64,000 nt of DNA from a virus. Position 1 is the stretch's first letter, and every line of letters begins with the position of its first letter. The stretch covers positions 1 to 64,000 of IMG/VR virus record IMGVR_UViG_3300008448_009815, one strand, 5' to 3'. A program made the translations under genes and the position numbers. Below the pieces are notes generated by a model. It had not been told where the DNA came from. It saw nothing but the letters and a program-made list of their open reading frames with translations, and ran no database searches. Shown in pieces: positions 49,837 through 57,853 of the stretch.

Positions 49837-51216
49837 ATGGCGACACACAAAAACTTTGATTATTTAGGTAACAATTTTCAGATTCAATTGCTGAATCAAA
49901 TTATTTTAGACAAGGATTTTTCACACTCAATTATTGATGTGATTGAACCAAGTTATTTTGAAAACAAGTATTTCAAAATCATCATTCAAATGGTGAAAGA
50001 GTATTATAAAAAATACAATCATACACCATCATTTGATACATTAGAACAAGTTACAAAATCAGAACTACAACAAGAAATGGCATCTAAAGTTGTTTTGGAT
50101 ATGATTACCAAAATTAAGGATGCACCTATCGAGGGAGGGGATTTTGTACAAGAGAAGGCTCTTAAGTTTTGTAAACAACAAGAGGTAGTAAAAGTAATGA
50201 GTAAGGCTCAAAAAATCATTGACGGTGGTGAATTTGAAAACTATGACACCATTGAAGAAATGTTTAGAGGAGCGATTCAAGTAGGAGAGAAAGACACAAG
50301 TACTTCAAGTGTTTTTAGTAACTTGGATCAAGTCTTGGATGACGACTATAGACATCCAATCCCAATGGGAATTCCTGGTATTGACAGACTGTTAAAAGGA
50401 GGTTTAGCAAAAGGCGAAATCGGTGTTGTTTTGGCACCAACTGGTGTTGGTAAATCAACCCTTTTAACTAAGATTGCGAACCATGCATTTAACATGGGAA
50501 ACAGTGTACTTCAAATATTTTTTGAAGACAACCCAAAGATAATTCAAAGAAAACATTTTACTCTTTGGACTAAAATACATCCTGACGATTTGTCAGAAAA
50601 AAGAGATGAGGTAACATCTAGGGTTAGGGAAATTGAAGAGACTATGCCTAACAAACTAATTATGAAAAAATTGCCATCAGATACTGTGACGATGTTGCAA
50701 ATTAAAAATCAAGTTAGGAAAATGATTGCTGATGGGACAAAAATTGATATGATTTTATTAGATTATATTGATTGTGTTGTACCTGACAAAAATTTAGGTG
50801 ATGAGTGGAAAAGTGAGGGTTCTGTAATGAGAGGTTTTGAGGCGATGTGTCACGAACTTAACATTGTAGGATGGACTGCTACTCAAGGTAATAGAAATTC
50901 CATTTCTTCTGAAGTTGTAACAACTGATCAAATGGGTGGTTCTATTAAAAAGGCACAAGTAGGTCATGTTATTATTTCTGTGGCTAAGACATTACAACAA
51001 AAAGAAATGAAATTAGCAACAATCGCCATAACTAAATCAAGAATTGGTGATGACGGTATCGTATTTGAAAACTGTAAATTTGATAACGGTATGTTAGAAA
51101 TTGATACCGAAAGTTCAATGACTTTCTTAGGAGTTGAGGAACAAAAAGAAGAAAGACAGCGTCAGCGTGTTAAAGAGTTGATGGAGAAAAGAAAACAAAA
51201 AGAACAAAATAATTGA
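49837..51216 (+). CDS. 41: Replicative DNA helicase (gp41/DnaB-like)
   Basis: DnaB-type hexameric helicase that unwinds duplex ahead of the fork. The N-terminal domain begins FQIQLLNQIILDKDF and includes PSYFENKYFKIIIQMVKEYY. The RecA-type motor has IPMGIPGIDRLLKGGLAKGE, Walker A APTGVGKST (200-208), Walker B MILLDYIDCV and a C-terminal QMGGSIKKAQVGHVIISV sensor region. 459 residues compared with 475 for T4 gp41. The C-terminal tail is highly charged (EEQKEERQRQRVKELMEKRK). No primase gene lies beside it in this window. Confidence 0.92.
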   Translation: MATHKNFDYLGNNFQIQLLNQIILDKDFSHSIIDVIEPSYFENKYFKIIIQMVKEYYKKYNHTPSFDTLEQVTKSELQQEMASKVVLDMITKIKDAPIEGGDFVQEKALKFCKQQEVVKVMSKAQKIIDGGEFENYDTIEEMFRGAIQVGEKDTSTSSVFSNLDQVLDDDYRHPIPMGIPGIDRLLKGGLAKGEIGVVLAPTGVGKSTLLTKIANHAFNMGNSVLQIFFEDNPKIIQRKHFTLWTKIHPDDLSEKRDEVTSRVREIEETMPNKLIMKKLPSDTVTMLQIKNQVRKMIADGTKIDMILLDYIDCVVPDKNLGDEWKSEGSVMRGFEAMCHELNIVGWTATQGNRNSISSEVVTTDQMGGSIKKAQVGHVIISVAKTLQQKEMKLATIAITKSRIGDDGIVFENCKFDNGMLEIDTESSMTFLGVEEQKEERQRQRVKELMEKRKQKEQNN

Positions 51217-51257
51217 AAATTTAAGTAAGTTAGTGATATTAAAAATATATTTACCTG

Positions 51258-51265
51258 TATTTATA
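51258..51265 (+). promoter_or_regulatory. Late-promoter box TATTTATA upstream of the homing endonuclease
   Basis: Exact box in CTGTATTTATAT, 11 nt before the endonuclease ATG. Some T4 homing endonuclease genes are also late and hairpin-controlled; no hairpin is evident here. Confidence 0.5.
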
Positions 51266-51276
51266 TTATAAAATCT

Positions 51277-52008
51277 ATGGATATGGAAAAAATATTTATA
51301 TATGGGATATATAACCCTGATGAACCTGAAATAATAAGATATGTCGGTAAAACTAAAAAAAATGTTAATAAAAGATTAAAAGAACACATTTATTTAGGTG
51401 AAAAAAAAGTTAAAAGACCGTTATATTTGTGGATAAATAAATTATTGAAAAAGAATAAAAAACCTGAAATAATAATAATTGAGGAAACAAATAATAAAGA
51501 ATGGGCCAATAAAGAGATTTTTTGGATAAAAAAATATAAAAAAACTAATAATTTATTAAATTTAACCGATGGTGGGGAATCAAATCTTAATTACATACCT
51601 AATGAAGAGACAAGAAAAAAAATTTCATTAAATAATATTGGCAAACATAGTTATTGGAAAAATAAAAAATTAAGTAAAGAACATAAAGATAATATCGGCA
51701 AATCTTTAGTTGGGAAAAAAAGAAGTGATAAAACTAAAAAAAATATAAGTGAGTCGTTAAAAGGAAGAAAACTTTCTGAAGAACATAAATTAAAATTAAG
51801 CGTTTTAAGTCCTAATAAGGGTAAACCGGCTAAAAATATTAAATCGGTTAATAAAATATGTTTAGAAACTGGTAATATTATTGAAACATATATGTCTTTA
51901 GAAATAGCAGCAAAAGAAAATAATATAAAAAATAAAGGTAACATTGTTATGGTCTGCCAAGGTAAAAGAAATAAATGTGGTGGATTTTTATGGAAATATG
52001 TAAATTAA
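51277..52008 (+). CDS. GIY-YIG homing endonuclease with NUMOD3 and NUMOD1 repeats
   Basis: The N-terminal nuclease has IYGIYNP and RYVGKT (the GIY and YIG elements), then KRLKEH and a downstream Asn/Glu in the LINLTDGGE-type block (NLLNLTDGGE). After residue 100 come helix repeats KLSKEHKDNIGKS, KRSDKTKKNISES and KLSEEHKLKLS (NUMOD3), and a C-terminal NUMOD1-like DNA-binding block (ICLETGNIIETYMSLEIAAKEN). It is free-standing between helicase and nrdB, both intact, so it is an insertion by homing. No intron is visible. It is even more A/T-rich than its neighbours. Its start has a nearby second ATG (51283). Confidence 0.9.
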   Translation: MDMEKIFIYGIYNPDEPEIIRYVGKTKKNVNKRLKEHIYLGEKKVKRPLYLWINKLLKKNKKPEIIIIEETNNKEWANKEIFWIKKYKKTNNLLNLTDGGESNLNYIPNEETRKKISLNNIGKHSYWKNKKLSKEHKDNIGKSLVGKKRSDKTKKNISESLKGRKLSEEHKLKLSVLSPNKGKPAKNIKSVNKICLETGNIIETYMSLEIAAKENNIKNKGNIVMVCQGKRNKCGGFLWKYVN

Positions 52009-52014
52009 AAAAAA

Positions 52015-52965
52015 ATGGAAGAGAAAATTTTAAAAACTAACCCCTCAAGATTTGTTATATTCCCTATTGAGCACAACGATATTTGGGAATATTACAAACA
52101 ACATCAAGCGGCATTTTGGACTGCTGAAGAAGTTGATTTAACCAATGATATTCGTGATTGGGAAAAATTAACTGATAATGAAAAATATTTTGTTAAAAAT
52201 GTATTATCATTCTTTGCAGCATCTGATGGTATTGTTAACGAAAACTTGGCGGAAAATTTCTACCGAGAAGTACAATATCCTGAAGCAAAATTCTTCTACG
52301 GATTCCAGTTGGCAATGGAAAATATTCACTCACTAATGTACTCATTGTTGATTGATACCTATATCAGTAACGCTAAAGAAAAAGACGAATGTTTCAATGC
52401 AATTGACAGATTACCTGCAGTTCAGAAGAAAGCAAAATGGGCGTTGGATTGGATTGAAAATGCGTCATTCCAAGAACGATTGGTAGCATTCGCAGCGGTT
52501 GAAGGAATTTTCTTCTCAGGTTCATTCTGCTCAATCTTTTGGTTGAAATCAAGAGGTATCATGCAAGGATTATGTAATGCGAATTCATTAATCTTTAAAG
52601 ATGAAAACTTACATTGTGATTTTGCAATTCACTTGTTGAATAACCATTGCGAAAACAAACCGTCTGAAAAACGAATTAAAGAGATTTTATTATCGGCACT
52701 TGAAATTGAAAAAGAATTCATCACAGAATCACTACCAGTATCACTTATCGGTATGAACTCTAACTTGATGAAACAATACCTTGAGTTTGTTGTTGATGGA
52801 TTATTGGTTAAGTTTGGATGTAAGAAACAATTTAATGTTGAACAACCATTCAAGTTTATGGAACAAATTGCGGTTGAAACAAAAGGTAACTTCTTTGAAT
52901 CAAGAACAATGGAATACCAAAAAGCAAAATTGAACGAAACAATTTCATTTACAGACGATTTCTAA
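52015..52965 (+). CDS. nrdB: Ribonucleotide reductase small subunit (class Ia R2)
   Basis: 316 residues. Di-iron ligands and tyrosyl radical are in place: D71, E102, H105, Y109 (spacing E-x2-H-x3-Y as in canonical R2), then E in [11 protein letters not shown] and the E/H pair of KDENLHCDF. The C-terminal tail FTDDF resembles the R2 tail that docks on R1. Makes the radical needed for deoxynucleotide synthesis. It precedes nrdA, the reverse of the usual order, with the homing endonuclease just upstream. Confidence 0.94.
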   Translation: MEEKILKTNPSRFVIFPIEHNDIWEYYKQHQAAFWTAEEVDLTNDIRDWEKLTDNEKYFVKNVLSFFAASDGIVNENLAENFYREVQYPEAKFFYGFQLAMENIHSLMYSLLIDTYISNAKEKDECFNAIDRLPAVQKKAKWALDWIENASFQERLVAFAAVEGIFFSGSFCSIFWLKSRGIMQGLCNANSLIFKDENLHCDFAIHLLNNHCENKPSEKRIKEILLSALEIEKEFITESLPVSLIGMNSNLMKQYLEFVVDGLLVKFGCKKQFNVEQPFKFMEQIAVETKGNFFESRTMEYQKAKLNETISFTDDF

Positions 52966-52979
52966 AAAAATAAAAAATT

Positions 52980-55409
52980 ATGTCATTAAAAATTATTAAA
53001 AGAGGTGGGGATTCGGTTGCATTTAACCCACAAAAAATTTACAATCGTGTAAAACGAGCATCAAAAGGTTTGAATGTTAATTCGGACGAAATATTCATTA
53101 AGGTTATTACCTCGGTACCAACTGAAGGAGAAATAACAACAAAAGAATTAGATAAACTTGTATATGAGATTGCTGCGGCTTATACTGGTAGTCACCACGA
53201 CTATTCAAGGTTAGCATCTTCAGTTGCAATATCTTCATATCATAAAGAAACTAATGATAGTTTTTCACAAACTATGGAATTGTTGTATGATGATGGAGTG
53301 GTTAATGAAAAATTAATTAACACAATTAATGAATATGGTGCTGAGATTATTGATGCGGTAATCAATCACGATAACGACTATAACTTTGATTATTTTGCTT
53401 GGAGATCATTACAAGAAATGTATTTGTTGAAACGACCAACAGGTAAGGTAATTGAACGACCACAACATATGTATATGAGAGTTGCGTTGTGGGTAACCAA
53501 TACAATGGAAGAGGCTTTTGATTATTATAAGTCGTTGTCTGAACAACGTATATCACCCGCAACACCAATTATGATTAATTCAGGAACAAAAATTCCTCAA
53601 TTGGCGTCTTGTGTGTTACATTACAACAACTCTGACTCAAGAATGGGATTGTTGGAAACATTGAATGATATCTCAACTTATTCTGCGGATGCTGCGGGTA
53701 TTGGATTGTGTATGTCAAATCAAAGAAGTAAAGAAAGTCGTATTAATAGTTCAGGTGGTTATGCTGGTGGTTTATTGAAATACCTTAAAATTGTTAACGA
53801 ATCTTTACGATTCTTTAATCAACAAGGTAGAAGACCTGGGTCGGCAGCAATTTATTTAGAACCTTGGCATAAAGATATTATGGATCTTCTTGACATCAAA
53901 AAGAATACAGGTGCTGAAGAATTAAGAGCGAGAGATTTGTTTACCGCACTTTGGATTCCTGATAACTTTATGAGAGCCGTTAAAAATAATGGTGATTGGT
54001 ATTTGTTCTGTCCTAACGACATTAATAAATCTGGACTTAAACCATTACAAGAATGTTATGGTGATGAATATGAAAGTGTTTATCGTGAAGCGGTGGCACT
54101 TGGTTTAGGTAAAAAAGTTAAAGCTCAAGATGTTTGGACTAAAATTATTGAATCACAAGTTGAGACTGGTGTTCCTTATTTATGTTCTAAAGATAGTGCT
54201 AATAGAAAGACTAACCACCAAAATATCGGTGTGATTAAACAGTCAAACTTGTGTAATGAAATATACCAATATACTGACGAAGAGACTACTGCAATTTGTA
54301 CATTGTCCTCAATGGTATTGAAGAACTTCATTCAAGGTAATAAGTTTGATTTCCAATTACTTTTTACTGAAGTTAGAAAAGTGGTTAGAGCGTTAAATAA
54401 AGTCGTTAACATTAATAGTTACTCAACAGACAAAGGGTTAAAAGGTGGGTTAGAACAACGAGCAATTGCAATTGGAACTCAAGGATTGGCAGATGTATTT
54501 TATCTACTTGATTTAATATTCACCGAAGAAGAAGCAAGAATCTTAAATAAACAAATTTTTGAAACCATTTATTACGGTGCTATCTATGAAAGTAATAAAC
54601 TTTGTAAAAATGGGGAGTATCTACCATATAAATTCTTTGAAGGATCGCCAATGTCACAAGGTATATTCCAATTTGATATGTGGGGATTGAATGAAAGTGA
54701 TTTATCAGGATACTGGGATTGGAACCAACTTAAAGAAGATGTAAAAGAATTTGGGGTATGTAATTCATTATTCACGGCACAAATGCCTGTAGCATCTTCA
54801 GCGAAAATTACAGGTTCATTTGAAATGACAGAACCCGCACATTCAGCATTGTTTAACAGAAGAGTGGTAGGTGGTGAAATTATGATTGTGAATAAATACC
54901 TCATTAATGACTTTGAAAAAATGGGTATTTGGTCTGAGGATTTGAAGAATGAAATTATTATCAATGAGGGATCGATTCAAAACATTAACTTTAACAATTA
55001 TTTAGATACTGAAGATAAACACTACAATAAGAAAGTTAAACGAATTGAGCATTTGATTCCAAAGTATAAAACAATTTGGGAGATTTCACAAAGAGAATTG
55101 ATTGATATGGCGGCAGACAGAGCACCATTTATTGATCAATCACAATCAATGAATATCTATATGGCGAACCCAACATTGTCAAAGATTACATCATCACATT
55201 TCCACTCGTGGGAAAAAGGTTTGAAAACTCTTTGTTATTATGTTAGAACCAAGGCAATTTCCACAGGGGCAAAACACTTGGCGGTTGATATGTCAAAAGT
55301 AGAAAAACCAAAAGCAACACCATTTGTTCCCAAAGTGGACTATTCAAACATGAATCTACCACCAAAACCTGAAAATAGTGAATTTGATTGTTTTGGATGT
55401 TCATCCTAA
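52980..55409 (+). CDS. nrdA: Ribonucleotide reductase large subunit (class Ia R1)
   Basis: 809 residues: ATP cone at 1-90 (KIIKRGGDSVAFNPQKIYNRVKRA), specificity/catalytic barrel with ASCVLHYNNSD, NLCNEIYQYT (Asn-Cys-Glu active-site loop) and ICTLSSM. The radical-relay Tyr pair is in LCYYVRTKA. C-terminal thiol tail CFGCSS (Cys-x2-Cys). All catalytic elements are present. Reduces ribonucleoside diphosphates. A/T-rich leader, 14 nt after nrdB; ends before an intrinsic terminator. Confidence 0.95.
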   Translation: MSLKIIKRGGDSVAFNPQKIYNRVKRASKGLNVNSDEIFIKVITSVPTEGEITTKELDKLVYEIAAAYTGSHHDYSRLASSVAISSYHKETNDSFSQTMELLYDDGVVNEKLINTINEYGAEIIDAVINHDNDYNFDYFAWRSLQEMYLLKRPTGKVIERPQHMYMRVALWVTNTMEEAFDYYKSLSEQRISPATPIMINSGTKIPQLASCVLHYNNSDSRMGLLETLNDISTYSADAAGIGLCMSNQRSKESRINSSGGYAGGLLKYLKIVNESLRFFNQQGRRPGSAAIYLEPWHKDIMDLLDIKKNTGAEELRARDLFTALWIPDNFMRAVKNNGDWYLFCPNDINKSGLKPLQECYGDEYESVYREAVALGLGKKVKAQDVWTKIIESQVETGVPYLCSKDSANRKTNHQNIGVIKQSNLCNEIYQYTDEETTAICTLSSMVLKNFIQGNKFDFQLLFTEVRKVVRALNKVVNINSYSTDKGLKGGLEQRAIAIGTQGLADVFYLLDLIFTEEEARILNKQIFETIYYGAIYESNKLCKNGEYLPYKFFEGSPMSQGIFQFDMWGLNESDLSGYWDWNQLKEDVKEFGVCNSLFTAQMPVASSAKITGSFEMTEPAHSALFNRRVVGGEIMIVNKYLINDFEKMGIWSEDLKNEIIINEGSIQNINFNNYLDTEDKHYNKKVKRIEHLIPKYKTIWEISQRELIDMAADRAPFIDQSQSMNIYMANPTLSKITSSHFHSWEKGLKTLCYYVRTKAISTGAKHLAVDMSKVEKPKATPFVPKVDYSNMNLPPKPENSEFDCFGCSS

Positions 55410-55414
55410 AATAT

Positions 55415-55442
55415 AATCCCGACTTATGTTGGGATTTTTTAT
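55415..55442 (+). terminator. Intrinsic terminator after nrdA
   Basis: AATCCCGAC (55415-55423) pairs with GTTGGGATT (55428-55436), one G-U, loop TTAT, then T-rich tail. Confidence 0.8.
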
Positions 55443-55473
55443 TTATATAAAACTTCCCAACATTATATTTATT
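55440..55473 (+). promoter_or_regulatory. Two late-box candidates before the gp25 gene
   Basis: TATTTATA at 55440-55447 (exact) and TATTTATT at 55466-55473 (one base off, 4 nt before the ATG). The first is better placed, with about 30 nt to the start codon. Confidence 0.5.
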
Positions 55474-55477
55474 AGAT

Positions 55478-55936
55478 ATGGCAAATGGAGTAACATATGG
55501 AATAAATTTCCCCTTTCAAAATTCGTATGTGGGAAAGTATTTAGATTGTTCTGATACAACAGATGAAGAAGTGAGGAGTAATCTTATTCATTTACTTTTA
55601 ACAAGAAAAGGTACTAGGTATTTTTTACCTGATTTTGGTACTAGACTATATGAATATATTTTTGAACCATTGGATGGACCTACATTTTCGGAAATAGAAT
55701 CAGAGATTAGAGATTCGGTATCAACTTATATGCCAGGTTTAACTGTTACTAATGTTAAAATAACAGATGCCTCAATGGAAGAAGAAAATAAAGGAACATA
55801 CATAAATGGTGAGGATAAAAGAGAATATACTGTCTCAAATATATCACAATTAGAACACACGGCAAAAATTAGAATTGATTATAAAACGACTAATACCGCT
55901 TTTGAATCAAGTGATTTTGTTATTATTAATATTTAA
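55478..55936 (+). CDS. 25: Baseplate wedge protein gp25-like
   Basis: 152 residues (T4 gp25: 132). NGVTYGINFPF, SNLIHLLLTRKGTRYFLPDFGTRLYEYIFEP, and ISQLEHTAKIRIDYK. The R-x-G-x-R-x2-x-P-x-F-G block is the hallmark of the gp25/GpW lysozyme-fold baseplate family. It nucleates sheath assembly by binding gp6-type wedge and sheath. Six nt before the gp6 gene, as expected. Confidence 0.9.
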   Translation: MANGVTYGINFPFQNSYVGKYLDCSDTTDEEVRSNLIHLLLTRKGTRYFLPDFGTRLYEYIFEPLDGPTFSEIESEIRDSVSTYMPGLTVTNVKITDASMEEENKGTYINGEDKREYTVSNISQLEHTAKIRIDYKTTNTAFESSDFVIINI

Positions 55937-55942
55937 TAGTAT

Positions 55943-57781
55943 ATGGCAAATAAAAAAATATCGTACACAACGAGAGATTTTCAGGGGATAAGAACTGAGT
56001 TAATAAATTTTACAAGAACTTATTATCCTGATTTAGTTCAGAATTTTAATGATGCTGGAATATTTTCGGTAATGTTAGACTTAAATGCCGCAGTAACCGA
56101 CAACCTACATTTTAATATTGATAGAAGTATCCAAGAAACCGTATTACAATACGCACAACAAAAATCATCAATCTATAATATTGCAAGAACTTATGGTTTA
56201 AAAATACCTGGGTTGAGACCTTCAGTTGCATTGGTTGACTTCTCAATTACAGTTCCTGCGTTTGGGGATAGAGAAGATTTAAGATATTGTGGTATTTTGA
56301 GAAGAGGTTCACAAGTTAATGGTGCTGGACAACCTTTTGAAACTGTATATGATATTGATTTTGCATCGGCAATTAATGCTGAAGGATCACCAAATAGATT
56401 AAAAATACCTAATTTTGATGGTAGTGGTAAATTAGTTAACTATACAATTGTAAAAAGAGAAGTGGTAGTTAATGGAGTAACAAAAGTATTTAGAAGAGTT
56501 GTAACTCCAAATGATGTTAAACCATTCTTTGAACTTTTCTTACCTGAAAAAAATGTATTGGGAATCACAAGTGTATTATTAAAAGATGGTACACAATATT
56601 CTACGGTACCAAGTCCACAGGAGTTTTTAGGTTTAGAAAATAGATGGTATGAAGTACCTGCTTTAGTTGAGAATAGAGTGTTTATTGAAGACCCTACAAA
56701 GGTATCTGATCAACCAGGAGTTAAAGTCGGTAAATACATAACCACAGATAATAAATTAATTACTGAATATACACCTGAAGGGTTTATGAAATTAACTTTT
56801 GGTGGTGGTAATGTTTCTGCAGACGAACAATTAAGAGATTTTGCAAGAAATGGATATCAATTAGATTTAAGTAAATATATTAATAATTTAGCTTTGGGTG
56901 CGGCTTTAAAATCTAACTCAACACTATTCATACAATATAGAGTCGGTGGTGGACAAGGAACGAATTTAGGTGTTAATATTATAAATCAAATAGGTACCGT
57001 TTCATTTTATGTGAATGGACCGTCACAATCCGTAAATACTACTGTTATTAATTCATTATCATGTAATAATGTTACTGCGGCAATTGGAGGGGCAAATGCT
57101 CCATCAACAGAAGAAGTTAGACAATATGTGACATATAATTTTGCCGCACAAAATAGAGCGGTAACTATAAATGATTATGAATCCATTTTAAGAAATATGC
57201 CGTCACAATTTGGGGCACCTGGTAAAGTTGCAATTACGGAAGAAAACAACAAAATTAAAATTAAAATGTTATCTTACGACGCTGAAGGTAAATTAACTGA
57301 AGTAATATCAAATACATTAAAAAATAATGTCGCCAATTACCTTTCTAATTATAGAATGATAAATGACTATATCTCAATTGAAACTGCAAATGTTATTGAC
57401 TTAAGTGTTAATGTTGATGTAGTATTAGATGCGAGTCAAAATCAAGGTGCGGTAGTTACTAAAATAATTGATATTATATCAAACTATTTTAGTCCATTAC
57501 AAAGACAGATGGGTGAGAATGTTTATGTATCCGAAATAAGACGATTAATTCAAAATGAAAATGGGGTTATTAGTATTTCCGATATAAGTTTTATTAATAA
57601 TGTTGGAGGACAATATTCATCATCACAAACATCACAACCTTACTCTGATTCGGCAACTAAAGAGATTGGATTAATTACTGACACTATATTTGCAGAACCA
57701 ACTCAAATTTACCAAATTAGATATCCAAATAAAGATATTAATGTTAGAGTTCTTAATTTAAAAACGGTGAATTTCTCTTGA
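55943..57781 (+). CDS. 6: Baseplate wedge protein gp6-like
   Basis: 612 residues (T4 gp6: 660). The N-terminus KISYTTRDFQGIRTELINFTRTYYPDL matches gp6/J-type wedge proteins; NDAGIFSVMLDLNAAVTDNLHFNIDR follows. The central VEEVRQYVTYNFAAQNRAVTINDYESILRNM (in outline) and C-terminal IDIISNYFSPLQRQMGENVYVSEIRRLI complete the family pattern. The protein forms the inner ring dimers of the baseplate together with gp25. Confidence 0.9.
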   Translation: MANKKISYTTRDFQGIRTELINFTRTYYPDLVQNFNDAGIFSVMLDLNAAVTDNLHFNIDRSIQETVLQYAQQKSSIYNIARTYGLKIPGLRPSVALVDFSITVPAFGDREDLRYCGILRRGSQVNGAGQPFETVYDIDFASAINAEGSPNRLKIPNFDGSGKLVNYTIVKREVVVNGVTKVFRRVVTPNDVKPFFELFLPEKNVLGITSVLLKDGTQYSTVPSPQEFLGLENRWYEVPALVENRVFIEDPTKVSDQPGVKVGKYITTDNKLITEYTPEGFMKLTFGGGNVSADEQLRDFARNGYQLDLSKYINNLALGAALKSNSTLFIQYRVGGGQGTNLGVNIINQIGTVSFYVNGPSQSVNTTVINSLSCNNVTAAIGGANAPSTEEVRQYVTYNFAAQNRAVTINDYESILRNMPSQFGAPGKVAITEENNKIKIKMLSYDAEGKLTEVISNTLKNNVANYLSNYRMINDYISIETANVIDLSVNVDVVLDASQNQGAVVTKIIDIISNYFSPLQRQMGENVYVSEIRRLIQNENGVISISDISFINNVGGQYSSSQTSQPYSDSATKEIGLITDTIFAEPTQIYQIRYPNKDINVRVLNLKTVNFS

Positions 57782-57831
57782 TGATTTATTTTTAGAATAA
57801 AAGAATTATTTTTTGAAAATAGGAAATAAAC

Positions 57832-57839
57832 TATTTATC
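57832..57839 (+). promoter_or_regulatory. Late-box variant TATTTATC
   Basis: One-base variant, 14 nt before the ATG of the 1754-aa gene, with the same spacing as several exact boxes. Confidence 0.45.
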
Positions 57840-57853
57840 AAAAAAAGAATTTA

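Noticed and set aside
51216-52014. Group I intron around the homing endonuclease
   Set aside because: Both flanking genes are intact and complete, and there is no split gene or intron core.
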